Below are positions 53,089 to 61,142 of a DNA stretch of 64,000 bases, piece after piece (position 1 is the first letter of the stretch; the number at the start of each line of letters is the position of its first letter). The notes under the pieces are model-generated. The model made no database searches and was not told the origin of the DNA. It saw only the letters and a list, made by a program, of their open reading frames with translations. The stretch is from Cronobacter muytjensii ATCC 51329 (GTDB taxonomy: Bacteria > Pseudomonadota > Gammaproteobacteria > Enterobacterales > Enterobacteriaceae): NCBI RefSeq assembly GCF_001277195.1, contig NZ_CP012268.1, positions 434,001 to 498,000 of the forward strand, read 5' to 3'. A program made the translations under genes and the position numbers.

Positions 53089-53293
53089 GAATTTACTTTC
53101 TTGCTTGTTCACTGCGTAATGCCCCCTGTGCCACCTTGATGCAATCACATTGCTTAACCATAAGATGGTTCAGCGCTATGACAGCGGCTTGATTACGCCT
53201 GTCATATAGATTGAGATCGGTGGGTAAAGCGAAGGCGCGGCATCAGCATAAACAGGCGGCGCATCGCCTGTTAGTCATGATGCCGGAAAACGA

Positions 53294-53710
53294 TTAATGA
53301 TTTATGGTGTCCTGGCTGTCAAAGATATTCGCACGGCTGCTGGAAGAGTGGCCGTCACTGTATTGCGTATCCTGACCATCGAAAATATTGGAACGGCTAC
53401 TGGAAGAGCTGCCATCACTGTATCGCGTATCCTGGCCATCAAAGATATTGGCGCGGCTGCTCGAAGAGCTACCATCGCTATTTTTCGTATCCTGGCCGCC
53501 AAAGATATTGGCTCTGCTGCTTGAGCTCCTGCCATCGCTGTATTTTGTATCCTGCCCACCAAAAATGTTAGATCGGCTGCTGGATGTTGTTCCATCGTCG
53601 TAGCGGCAATCCTCTCCACCAAAAATGTTAGCCCTGCAGCTGTCAGCCATTGCGCTATTCAGCGAACCAGCTAACAGGAAACAACCTAAAAGCAGCGTCC
53701 TTGTGTTCAT
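53294..53710 (-). CDS. Exported protein of six 20-residue tandem repeats, function unknown
   Basis: I do not recognise this gene by name. The 138-residue product starts MNTRTLLLGCF and has a clear signal peptide (likely cut after SAMA, residue 22). All the rest consists of 20-residue units, with R-A/S-NIF at residues 26, 46, 66, 86, 106 and 126; the unit is roughly SSRANIFGGQDTKYSDGSSS, the last one ending early at DTINH. The first unit differs by two cysteines (C25, C35) at unit positions that are S and T in the others. Regular Ser-, Asp- and Gly-rich repeats suggest a beta-solenoid or amyloid-like extracellular protein, but this is inference. It is monocistronic and points towards the glyU tRNA. 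Confidence 0.8.
   Translation of the reverse strand: MNTRTLLLGCFLLAGSLNSAMADSCRANIFGGEDCRYDDGTTSSSRSNIFGGQDTKYSDGRSSSSRANIFGGQDTKNSDGSSSSSRANIFDGQDTRYSDGSSSSSRSNIFDGQDTQYSDGHSSSSRANIFDSQDTINH
53297..53641 (-). repeat. 60-bp tandem repeats within the exported repeat protein gene
   Basis: Six units of exactly 60 bp encode the 20-residue repeat, differing mainly at synonymous sites and at a few residues (G/D after NIF, K/R/Q after DT). Such an array can gain or lose units by slippage or recombination. Confidence 0.85.
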
Positions 53711-54054
53711 AACATATCTCTGAAAAATGATGAGTGCAGGAGCCATTCTAATGCTGAATAATTAATGGCGTCACCAGAAATCTGAACCTCCAGGACCGGG
53801 CCAGATGTCTGCGTTCTCACGTTCTGAGTTTTGCACTGCTCTGTAAAAATGGCGAACAAGTCCGTTATTTTGTTATGGCGCAGAATATTACGAAAGTAGC
53901 GTAAAACGGAAATTTCTGACCGGCTTATTCCGCTATGCGTTTACCTTTTATTTTTCAATTAAATTACATTGCCTTATTATCCCGCCGCGTAATTAAATGC
54001 CTGATTGCCGGGCCTGTTTTTCTTCTATAAGATTTTTCTTTTCGGAGGATAAAC
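53711..54054. other. AT-rich intergenic region
   Basis: The 344-bp divergent gap between the repeat-protein gene and the LysE-type gene is AT-rich, especially 53930-54050, and must contain both promoters. I see no ORF or clear operator. A GGAGG ribosome site precedes the gene at 54055. Confidence 0.5.
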
Positions 54055-54675
54055 ATGTCTGTCACTGATGCTCTGCTGGCGTATGTTCTTGCGGCGACGC
54101 TGTTAACCCTGACGCCAGGTCTGGATACGGCGCTCATTTTGCGTACCGCGGCGGCGGACGGCGGTAAAAAAGCCGTGCAGGCGGCGCTGGGTATCGACGC
54201 CGGCTGTTTTGTGTGGGGCGCGCTGGTGGCATTTGGTCTTGGGGCGCTGTTCGCGGTGTCAGAAATGGCGTATTCCCTCCTGAAATGGTGCGGTGCGGGT
54301 TATCTCTGCTGGCTCGGCATTCAGCTTCTGCTGCGTCCGCGCACCACCTTTGATCCCCGTGAGAGCAATAAAACGCGCGCGAGCAATAGCTTTTTACGCG
54401 GCATGCTTGGCAACGTGCTGAACCCGAAAATGGGCGTGTTTTATGTCTCTTTCCTGCCGCAGTTTATCCCGGCGGGGCATTCGCCGATGCTCTGGACTTT
54501 CCTGCTGGTCGGCATCCATGCGCTGATCGGTACAATCTGGTCGCTGACGCTGATTGTCGCCACCCGCTATGCGTCGGGTATATTAAAAAAACCGGGCGTG
54601 GTGAAGTGGATGGATCGCGTAACCGGTGGCGTTTTCCTGCTGTTTGCCGTCAAACTGGCATTAAGTAAACGCTGA
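54055..54675 (+). CDS. LysE/RhtB-family amino acid exporter
   Basis: The 206-residue protein has about six hydrophobic helices and the RhtB-family signature TLTPGLDTALILRTA near residues 18-32, with GNVLNPKMGVFYVSFLPQF in the middle. Members export homoserine, threonine, leucine, cysteine or similar compounds; the substrate here is unknown. Preceded by GGAGGATAAAC. A regulator gene starts 162 bases downstream on the same strand. Confidence 0.88.
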   Translation: MSVTDALLAYVLAATLLTLTPGLDTALILRTAAADGGKKAVQAALGIDAGCFVWGALVAFGLGALFAVSEMAYSLLKWCGAGYLCWLGIQLLLRPRTTFDPRESNKTRASNSFLRGMLGNVLNPKMGVFYVSFLPQFIPAGHSPMLWTFLLVGIHALIGTIWSLTLIVATRYASGILKKPGVVKWMDRVTGGVFLLFAVKLALSKR

Positions 54676-54836
54676 TATCGCCCTTAACCCGGGCGCGGCG
54701 GCAAGCGTATTTTCCAAATAAGCTCTTGCTTACGTGTTTTATCGTCGCGGCGTCTCATTCTGAAAAAATGAGGCAGCACGCGATGTGGTTTTTACTATGC
54801 TGATAGTTAACGTTATCGCTGGCGTGCGCTATTAAC

Positions 54837-55457
54837 ATGGAAACTTATCCGCTCCCCGAACGGCCTGAAGAGGCCATTACCCGCCTTATTACCGCGCTGG
54901 AAAATAGCGGCGATCCCCGCCATTTTGCAAACGGCGCGCATATTCCTTTACAACCCGATAATATCGTTGCTATCCAGCGCGGTTCGGTGTCGATGCACCG
55001 CATCATGGACAGCCTGACGATGATTGAATCGACCCGGCCGCAGTTGCTCGGTGTCACCAGTAGTCATCAGTTTAGCCAGCATTTCATGATTAAAGCGGAA
55101 TCGGCCTGTAAGGCGCTCATCATTCCCCGTAACGAATTTGAAGCGGTGATCGAGGGGCAACATCTCTGGCGTGAGTTATTACAGGTAGTCTCCTGGTACT
55201 ATGACGTGCTGTACTGGAAAAGCTATCACTTCATGGGGCGACAGTCCTATACGCTCATTCGCAATTGTTTAATTGAACTCGCCGCGAAAGATGAGCGGGA
55301 GCGCGAAGAAATTAACGCCTGCGATTTTATTCGCAGCAAAACTAACCTTTCCCAGAGTTATATTCTCAAAGTGTTCAGCGACTTAAGGAAAGGCGACTAT
55401 GTCGATATTTCACGCGGACGTCTGAAAGCCATTAACAGGCTGCCCGAACGGTATTAA
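54837..55457 (+). CDS. Crp-fold winged-helix regulator, IprA/YaiV-like
   Basis: The 206-residue protein looks like a cyclic-nucleotide-binding-fold regulator: about 1-115 a beta-rich sensor-like part, 115-150 a linking helix (LWRELLQVVSWYYDVLYWKSYHFM), and 160-205 a winged HTH (DFIRSKTNLSQSYILKVFSDLRKGDYVDI). It lacks the cAMP-binding signature residues of CRP. The family includes E. coli YaiV/IprA, linked to peroxide resistance. Target and ligand unknown; neighbours are a LysE exporter and a thiolase. Confidence 0.7.
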   Translation: METYPLPERPEEAITRLITALENSGDPRHFANGAHIPLQPDNIVAIQRGSVSMHRIMDSLTMIESTRPQLLGVTSSHQFSQHFMIKAESACKALIIPRNEFEAVIEGQHLWRELLQVVSWYYDVLYWKSYHFMGRQSYTLIRNCLIELAAKDEREREEINACDFIRSKTNLSQSYILKVFSDLRKGDYVDISRGRLKAINRLPERY

Positions 55458-55608
55458 TGTCTGAACCCCTTCCTGCCTCCCTTAAGGCGCCGCCCGCGGC
55501 AGGCGCGGCGCAGATTCCTTGTGATTGCCCTCACCAAATTTTAAACATTTACGAAATTATTTTATAACAAGCGGCTACTATGTCCCGGTTCACTTCCCGG
55601 AGATAACC

Positions 55609-56790
55609 ATGAAAGATGTCGTCATTGTGGGGGCCGCGCGTACACCTATCGGCTGTTTTCAGGGCGCGCTGGCGAGCCGTTCCGCGGTGGAGCTCGGCGC
55701 GGTCGTTATCGAGGCGCTGCTGGGGCGTACAGGCATCAATCCACAGGATGTCGATGAGGTGATCCTGGGGCAAGTGCTGACGGCAGGCGCCGGGCAGAAC
55801 CCGGCGCGTCAGACCGCGCTTAACAGCGGTCTCCCGTGGGCTGTATCGGCTATCACTATTAACGACGTCTGCGGCTCCGGGCTGAAGGCGCTCCATCTGG
55901 CGACACAGGCGATTCAGTGTGGCGAGGCGGATGTGGTGATCGCGGGAGGCCAGGAGAATATGAGCCGCGCGCCGCATGTGCTGACCGAGGGCCGCACCGG
56001 CGCGCCGCCGGAAAATGGCCATCTCATCGACAGCCTGGTGCATGACGGGCTGTGGGATGCGTTTAACGACTATCACATGGGCGTGACGGCGGAAAACCTG
56101 GCGCGCGAATATAACATCAGTCGCGAGCATCAGGACGCCTGGGCGCTGGCCTCGCAGCACAAAGCGCGGGCGGCCATCGACAGCGGCCGGTTTCGTGATG
56201 AGATTGTGCCGGTGGTCATTGAGCAGTGGCAGGGCGCGCCATTGGTTGTGGATACCGATGAACAGCCCCGCGCCGACACCAGCGCGGAAGGGCTCGCGCG
56301 TTTGTCTCCCGCCTTTGCACATCCCGGCAGCGTCACGGCGGGCAACGCCTCATCGATCAACGATGGCGCTGCCGCGGTGCTGATGATGAGCGCCAGTAAA
56401 GCGCAAGCGCTTGGGTTGCCGGTGCTGGCCCGTATACGCGCCTTCGCAAGCGTCGGGGTCGATCCCGCGCTGATGGGCATCGCGCCGGTATACGCCACGC
56501 GCCGCTGTCTGGAGCGTGCGGGCTGGCGGCTTGATGATATCGATCTTATCGAAGCCAATGAGGCGTTCGCGGCGCAGACCCTCTCGGTCGGCAAGCTGCT
56601 GGAGTGGGACGAGCGCAAAGTGAACGTGAACGGCGGCGCGATTGCGCTGGGACATCCGATCGGTGCGTCCGGCTGCCGTATTCTGGTCTCGCTGGTGCAT
56701 GAGATGGTAAAACGTCAGGCCCGTAAAGGGCTGGCGACGTTATGTATCGGCGGTGGTCAGGGCGTGGCGCTGGCTATCGAGCGCGATTAA
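55609..56790 (+). CDS. yqeF: Acetyl-CoA C-acetyltransferase family protein YqeF
   Basis: The 393-residue protein is a thiolase matching E. coli YqeF. Catalytic residues are visible: C88 in NDVCGSGLKAL, the His of GHPIGASGC and the second Cys in LCIGGGQG, with NEAFAAQ before them. Thiolases of this group condense or cleave acetyl-CoA/acetoacetyl-CoA; the physiological role of YqeF is not settled. Start MKDVVIVGAARTP is chosen by alignment, with CGGAGA upstream. Confidence 0.94.
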   Translation: MKDVVIVGAARTPIGCFQGALASRSAVELGAVVIEALLGRTGINPQDVDEVILGQVLTAGAGQNPARQTALNSGLPWAVSAITINDVCGSGLKALHLATQAIQCGEADVVIAGGQENMSRAPHVLTEGRTGAPPENGHLIDSLVHDGLWDAFNDYHMGVTAENLAREYNISREHQDAWALASQHKARAAIDSGRFRDEIVPVVIEQWQGAPLVVDTDEQPRADTSAEGLARLSPAFAHPGSVTAGNASSINDGAAAVLMMSASKAQALGLPVLARIRAFASVGVDPALMGIAPVYATRRCLERAGWRLDDIDLIEANEAFAAQTLSVGKLLEWDERKVNVNGGAIALGHPIGASGCRILVSLVHEMVKRQARKGLATLCIGGGQGVALAIERD

Positions 56791-57126
56791 CCGGCCGTTT
56801 CCTTTCCTTCGTTTTCCCCCTCTTTTTCGGTGCGTTTTGCCGCCTACTGGCGATAAAGCGCATTTCCTTTCGCTGCTAATAATGCTGTTGACGTTATTAT
56901 ATCTCCCGAATCGATTGCGTTGTTGATTATTATGGTATTTGAGGTGATTCGCAATTTATTACCTAAAAAATTCGTCGTTATAATTTCACTCAAAATAAAT
57001 TGTGATTCAAAACGCCTTTTTTCGGTGTTTTGTTGGTTTTTTATTGAAGTAAATCACGCGCTTTGTTTTCGTTATTTTTGAAACAAGGTAATACGATCCG
57101 GATCACTAAAATAATATTACCTAAAA

Positions 57127-57145
57127 AATAAAATGCAGTTTCATA
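57127..57145 (+). promoter_or_regulatory. KdgR box 1 upstream of kdgM
   Basis: AATAAAATGCAGTTTCATA fits the KdgR pattern AATRAAAYRnnRTTTYATT at all but one specified position. KdgR represses pectin-degradation genes and is released by 2-keto-3-deoxygluconate. Confidence 0.8.
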
Positions 57146-57147
57146 AA

Positions 57148-57166
57148 AACGAAACGTCATTTTATT
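57148..57166 (+). promoter_or_regulatory. KdgR box 2 upstream of kdgM
   Basis: AACGAAACGTCATTTTATT also misses the pattern at only one position. It begins 21 bases after box 1, two helical turns, and ends 11 bases before the kdgM ATG, so it also covers the ribosome site. Confidence 0.75.
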
Positions 57167-57177
57167 AAGGGTACTCT

Positions 57178-57858
57178 ATGTTTAAGAAAGCACTGGCGCT
57201 TGCTGTCCTCTGTGGGTCATCCTTCGCGGCACACGCGGTTACCGTCGATTTACGTCATGAGTATATTGATAGCGGCACTAACGCAGATCGCGTTGCCGTT
57301 TCACACCGTTTTGATAACGGGCTCGGTTTTTCCGTCGAAGCGAAATGGAAAACCGGCGGCGACGACCAGTCGCGTCCTTTTAATGAAGTGGTCGGCAATG
57401 GCCATGAAGATCAGATTAGCTGGCGCTGGAAGGCGACCGACGCCATCGCGGTTACCCCGGCCTTTACAATTGAAAGCGTTGACAGTAAAACCATTTATAA
57501 GCCTAACATTCACGTACAGTACAGCTTTGATAACGGCGTCTATATCGCCGCACGCTACCGTTATGAATATACCCGCGTGCCGGAAGGTAAAGATGATGAC
57601 GATAAAGTTAACCGCGGCGATGCATGGGTTGGCTTTGCGTTGGGCGACTGGCGTACCGAGCTGAACTATGTTTACGCGCAGAGTGAAGAGGGCTTTACTC
57701 GTAATAACGGCAAAAAATATTCCAACGAATATAACGCTAAAGTGGCGTATAAAATTGATAAAAACTGGTCCCCTTATTTTGAAGTGGGCAATATCGGCGT
57801 GAAAGAAACCGATGAACGCCAGACGCGTTTACGTGTCGGCGTGGCATATAGCTTCTGA
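57178..57858 (+). CDS. kdgM: KdgM-family oligogalacturonate-specific porin
   Basis: The 226-residue protein has a signal peptide ending AAHA-VT (residue 20) and alternating beta strands, ending in VGVAYSF, with C-terminal Phe. It belongs to the KdgM family of 12-stranded monomeric porins (DLRHEYIDSG at the mature N-terminus, RYRYEYTR in the middle). KdgM admits oligogalacturonides in Dickeya; NanC of E. coli is a relative for sialic acid. The adjacent ogl, kduD and tog genes support the galacturonide role. Confidence 0.9.
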   Translation: MFKKALALAVLCGSSFAAHAVTVDLRHEYIDSGTNADRVAVSHRFDNGLGFSVEAKWKTGGDDQSRPFNEVVGNGHEDQISWRWKATDAIAVTPAFTIESVDSKTIYKPNIHVQYSFDNGVYIAARYRYEYTRVPEGKDDDDKVNRGDAWVGFALGDWRTELNYVYAQSEEGFTRNNGKKYSNEYNAKVAYKIDKNWSPYFEVGNIGVKETDERQTRLRVGVAYSF

Positions 57859-57947
57859 TAATTTCCCCCCTCATTTTGCCCTCAACATTACGGGGGCATT
57901 CATTCTGTTTTACTGTTTCCTGATAGCTTGCTCCTGAGCACAAGCGC

Positions 57948-57975
57948 ACCGCCCATGCAGGGGCGGTTTTTTTTT
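57948..57975 (+). terminator. Rho-independent terminator of kdgM
   Basis: ACCGCCC, loop ATGCAG, GGGCGGT, then a run of eight further T, about 90 bases past the kdgM stop. Confidence 0.85.
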
Positions 57976-58061
57976 GCGTTTCGCCCAATATTATTTTCAG
58001 CAGAGTTTATCTGTAAGGTGTTCTTTATTTGTTGTGGGTTTTTAATTGCGACAAAGCGCAG

Positions 58062-58088
58062 CAAAAAAGCCCTCCAGGAGAGGAGGGC
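58062..58088 (-). terminator. Rho-independent terminator of ogl
   Basis: GCCCTCC/GGAGGGC stem with a 6-base loop followed, read leftward, by TTTTTT, just past the ogl stop. Confidence 0.88.
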
Positions 58089-58119
58089 AAGATCAGTGAT
58101 GGAAACAGGACTTTTTTTG

Positions 58120-59298
58120 TTATTCGACTCTCAGCATTTCACGCTGTTCGGGCAGTTTTGCAATATAGACCGCCGGCTTGCCGTCTTTATCGGTGCTGAA
58201 AAGAATAGCGTTGCCGTCCGGGGTGAAGGAGGGGTGAGGATGCGTGACCTGGCGGCTGCCTGCGAAGGTATCCCAGGAGGTGTCGTGGCGCGCGACGCGG
58301 TAGTAGGCTTTCTTCGCGACATCAAACACATACAGATAAGGATCGTTGTCGATGGTGTAGCCGCTGGTGTCCTTCACATCCACCGGCGTGCCCGAGCCGT
58401 CGCCGACCAGTAACGTGCCGTCGAAATTGCTCATCAGGTGCGAACAGGCTGGCATCGGCATGACTTCTTCATTCACGCCGCTGTCGGGAAGATAACGATA
58501 AATGGTGCGGCCCTGCTGACCTTTAAGATAAGAGACATAGACCAGCGCTGAGCCGTCCGGCACCCAGAATTCGTGGGTGCAACTTTCGCCTTCGGCGTGC
58601 GCTTTCACCTTGCGCACATTACTGCCGTCTTCATTCACCATCCACATGCGCGCATCCACCAGATCGTGCGGGCCTTCATGGCAGAACGCGACGGTATGGT
58701 CGTCGAACGGACGATAAATCGGGTGCCCCAGCCAGATTTTTTCTTCAAGAATGGTTTCGCTGGCACCGGTTCGCAGATCAACACGCACCAGACGGCAGTG
58801 CGGCCCCTTGTGGAAAAAATCGTGGAAGATTTTCCAGTCGCTCAGCGGCACATAGTCGCTTTTGGCTATTTCGATGCCGACCAGCCTGTTGCAGTCGCTG
58901 TTGGCGACCCAGGTGCCGTAGCCGACCCACGCTTCCGGCACGCGGTAAACATCGCGCTCCTCAAGGGTGGCGAGGTTAACTTCGCGCAGCACGCGATCGT
59001 TTTTCACGTAGTAGAGGAATTTGTCGTCCGGCGAGAGGAAGCCGCCAAAGGTGTTGTCTCCCGCGCCTTCGGTGAGCTGCACCGCTTCGGCCTTTTCCAG
59101 GTTAAGCAGGTAATAGTTCCAGTGTCCGTCGAACTCGCCGGCAAACAGCAGGTGGCTGCCATCGTTGAAAAAGCATTTCTGGTAGAAATAGTTGCGGTGA
59201 CAGGTCACTTCCGGTGGGGTTAAACGGGTAATTTCCGCCCCGGTATCCGGATCAATGCTCACCTGATACTGAAGCTTCACCCGCATGCCTTTGGCCAT
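58120..59298 (-). CDS. ogl: Oligogalacturonate lyase (PL22), copy 1
   Basis: Ogl cleaves short (un)saturated oligogalacturonides, chiefly dimers, in the cytosol to 5-keto-4-deoxyuronate. The 392-residue protein is a PL22 beta-propeller: HRNYFYQKCF, TEGAGDNTFGGFLSPDD, VGYGTWVANS and IWLGHPIYRPFDD are conserved. The manganese site of the family (three His and a Gln) fits CSHLMSN and RQVTHPHPSF. It is divergent from kduD across a region with several KdgR boxes. A second copy lies at 61143-62273. Confidence 0.95.
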   Translation of the reverse strand: MAKGMRVKLQYQVSIDPDTGAEITRLTPPEVTCHRNYFYQKCFFNDGSHLLFAGEFDGHWNYYLLNLEKAEAVQLTEGAGDNTFGGFLSPDDKFLYYVKNDRVLREVNLATLEERDVYRVPEAWVGYGTWVANSDCNRLVGIEIAKSDYVPLSDWKIFHDFFHKGPHCRLVRVDLRTGASETILEEKIWLGHPIYRPFDDHTVAFCHEGPHDLVDARMWMVNEDGSNVRKVKAHAEGESCTHEFWVPDGSALVYVSYLKGQQGRTIYRYLPDSGVNEEVMPMPACSHLMSNFDGTLLVGDGSGTPVDVKDTSGYTIDNDPYLYVFDVAKKAYYRVARHDTSWDTFAGSRQVTHPHPSFTPDGNAILFSTDKDGKPAVYIAKLPEQREMLRVE

Positions 59299-59362
59299 AC
59301 TCTGCTCCTTTTATTGCCGGCTGGCGTTCGCTGTTAACGTTTCGAAAAGTGAGTAATAAATT

Positions 59363-59381
59363 ATCAAAACACCGTTTCAAT
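59363..59381 (-). promoter_or_regulatory. KdgR-like box near ogl
   Basis: ATCAAAACACCGTTTCAAT matches 14 of 17 defined positions of the KdgR pattern, 65 bases upstream of the ogl ATG, where it would control ogl. Confidence 0.65.
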
Positions 59382-59640
59382 GTGTGTGACTGCGGGCGCA
59401 CTTTTACCCTGGTTTTTTCAAAAAAGCGCATTTATAGACAGTCAGCCGTATAGCAAACGAAAAATCTGACGGTAATTGGCTGCGCCTTTGTAGCCCTGGA
59501 AACGATGAGGCGCAGTAACGCATTTATTAATTAACTATTTGATTACTAATCTTTATTTGAAAATTTCTTTCAGCGGCGCGCGCAAACAAAACAAAGTAAG
59601 CGTGATCGGCTCATCAATTCTGACAATAGCCTTAATAAAA

Positions 59641-59659
59641 AATGAAACATTGTTTTATT
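59641..59659 (+). promoter_or_regulatory. KdgR box, perfect consensus
   Basis: AATGAAACATTGTTTTATT matches every defined position of AATRAAAYRnnRTTTYATT. It lies midway between ogl and kduD. Confidence 0.85.
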
Positions 59660-59708
59660 TAGAATTGAAAACCTGTTTCGCTAAGTTTAAGATGAACGCA
59701 TTGTTGAA

Positions 59709-59727
59709 AACGAAACGCTGTTTTGCT
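59709..59727 (+). promoter_or_regulatory. KdgR-like box near kduD
   Basis: AACGAAACGCTGTTTTGCT matches 14 of 17 defined positions; it lies 68 bases from the perfect box and about 195 bases before kduD. Confidence 0.6.
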
Positions 59728-59922
59728 GTTTGGCAGGCAATCATTGGCCCTTCTTTCTTAACGCGTGGTCATCGTGAGATGGCGTAAAGCGACCCGTGCC
59801 GGGGCTCCTGTACGGGGCGTTTTATGGCATCGATCAGAGGTCGTTAAGAGAGGGCGTAAGCGGCAGACAGTCTTATCCCGGTCACGCCTGTTGACGCAGG
59901 CTCGATTAACAAGGAAACACAC

Positions 59923-60684
59923 ATGATTCTGGATGCATTTTCTCTTCAGGGTAAAGTCGCGATCGTTACCGGCTGCGATACCGGTCTTGGTCAGGGAATG
60001 GCGCTGGGCCTCGCGGAAGCAGGCTGCGATATTGTTGGCATTAACATTGTTGAGCCGACGGAAACCATCGAGCGCGTGACCGCGCTGGGCCGTCGTTTTC
60101 TGAGCCTGACGGCCGATCTGCGTAAAATCGACGCTATTCCTGAGCTTATCGAGCGCGCCGTGGCGGAATTCGGCCATGTCGACGTGCTGGTGAATAACGC
60201 CGGTCTGATCCGCCGTGAAGACGCGATTAACTTCAGCGAACAGGACTGGGACGATGTCATGAACCTGAACATCAAGAGCGTGTTCTTTATGTCGCAGACC
60301 GTGGCGAAGCAGTTCATTGCCCAGGGCAACGGCGGCAAAATCATTAACATCGCGTCGATGCTCTCGTTCCAGGGCGGCATTCGGGTGCCGTCTTATACCG
60401 CGTCAAAAAGCGGCGTAATGGGTATCACCCGCCTGATGGCAAACGAGTGGGCGAAGCACAATATCAATGTGAACGCTATCGCGCCAGGTTATATGGCGAC
60501 CAACAACACCCAGCAGCTGCGCGCCGACGAGCAGCGCAGCGCCGAAATCCTCGACCGTATACCGGCGGGGCGTTGGGGACTGCCGAGCGACCTGATGGGG
60601 CCGGTGGTGTTTTTAGCCTCAGGCGCGTCCGATTACATTAACGGGTACACCGTCGCTGTCGACGGCGGCTGGCTGGCGCGTTAA
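59923..60684 (+). CDS. kduD: 2-dehydro-3-deoxy-D-gluconate 5-dehydrogenase
   Basis: KduD reduces 2,5-diketo-3-deoxygluconate to 2-keto-3-deoxygluconate in the intracellular pectin pathway. The 253-residue protein is a classical SDR: VTGCDTGLGQGMALGL (cofactor), NNAG, and YTASKSGVMG with the catalytic Tyr and Lys. RBS AAGGAAAC precedes. The partner isomerase kduI is not next to it in this window. A terminator follows. Confidence 0.95.
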   Translation: MILDAFSLQGKVAIVTGCDTGLGQGMALGLAEAGCDIVGINIVEPTETIERVTALGRRFLSLTADLRKIDAIPELIERAVAEFGHVDVLVNNAGLIRREDAINFSEQDWDDVMNLNIKSVFFMSQTVAKQFIAQGNGGKIINIASMLSFQGGIRVPSYTASKSGVMGITRLMANEWAKHNINVNAIAPGYMATNNTQQLRADEQRSAEILDRIPAGRWGLPSDLMGPVVFLASGASDYINGYTVAVDGGWLAR

Positions 60685-60699
60685 GCGTCACCGGTTGTG

Positions 60700-60727
60700 A
60701 AAAAGCCTCCCGCGTGGAGGCTTTTTT
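60700..60727 (+). terminator. Rho-independent terminator of kduD
   Basis: AAAAGCCTCC, loop CGCGT, GGAGGCTTTTTT. Confidence 0.92.
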
Positions 60728-60743
60728 GTGGGTGACCGTTTAT

Positions 60744-60768
60744 GGTGGGTGTGCGCCGCGTACCCACC
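60744..60768. repeat. REP-like palindrome
   Basis: GGTGGGT...ACCCACC flank GTGCGCCGCGT, resembling extragenic palindromes of the GGTGGGTGCGC type common in enterobacteria. Confidence 0.6.
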
Positions 60769-60821
60769 CTGGAAAATATGAAAACGGTAAGTCAGATGGT
60801 TTTGCTCCGGCTAAAAAAAAT

Positions 60822-60995
60822 CGGCCGCGTCGTTTCGCCGCAGGCCGGTGCGAGGGCATGACAATACAGGAGGTATTGCCTTGCCCGACCCGTGACCGGA
60901 GGGAAAGAGGTGCGGCTCCCCCGAAGGGGCGATTTTCTGCCGGGAGCCGGGATTGCAGAGGGGGCGGCGGCGAGCCCCCTTTGCACGTTCGCGTG
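60822..60995. repeat. Cluster of five inverted repeats
   Basis: In order: CGGCC/GGCCG (60822-60847); GGGCA/TGCCC enclosing CAATAC/GTATTG (60854-60886); CGGCTCCC/GGGAGCCG enclosing CCCC GAA GGGG (60913-60949); AGGGGGC/GCCCCCT (60959-60980); CACG TTCG CGTG with a UUCG loop (60984-60995). Such dense structure suggests a dispersed repeat or a structured RNA. Confidence 0.55.
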
Positions 60996-61142
60996 AGGGA
61001 AAAGCACATATGGAGAGGGTGTCATGGCGAACGGAACGCTTTCACCGACGCGGCATATTTCCACACCCCGGCGATTTTCCCATCAGAGAGGGCGAAAGCA
61101 CGTCAACGGCGCGCCCGCCATTCGCTGAATCGCCACTCGCCA

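Larger units (their letters stand above)
56791..57177. other. Control region upstream of kdgM
   Basis: The 387-bp AT-rich region carries two tandem KdgR boxes close to the kdgM start and a repeated TTACCTAAAAAAT (56959-56971 and 57117-57129). Weak CRP-like matches occur near 57045-57060 and 57095-57110. No coding frame is evident. Confidence 0.6.
59299..59922. other. Divergent control region, ogl / kduD
   Basis: The 624-bp gap is AT-rich and contains at least three KdgR-like boxes (listed separately) plus a weaker one at 59664-59682. A frame of 82 codons at 59539-59787 crosses the boxes and is rejected as coding. Confidence 0.7.
60685..61142. other. Hairpin-rich intergenic region between kduD and second ogl
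   Basis: The 458 bp between convergent genes contain the kduD terminator, a REP-like palindrome and a chain of inverted repeats to about 61000 (listed separately). Several short frames pass through but none has a recognisable product. No KdgR box is seen. Confidence 0.6.

Noticed and set aside
53297..53641. CRISPR array
   Set aside because: The repeats are 60 bp, coding, contiguous without spacers and in frame in a signal-peptide protein.
59539..59787. 82-codon frame in the ogl/kduD control region
   Set aside because: It runs through the perfect KdgR box, lacks a ribosome site and has no recognisable product.
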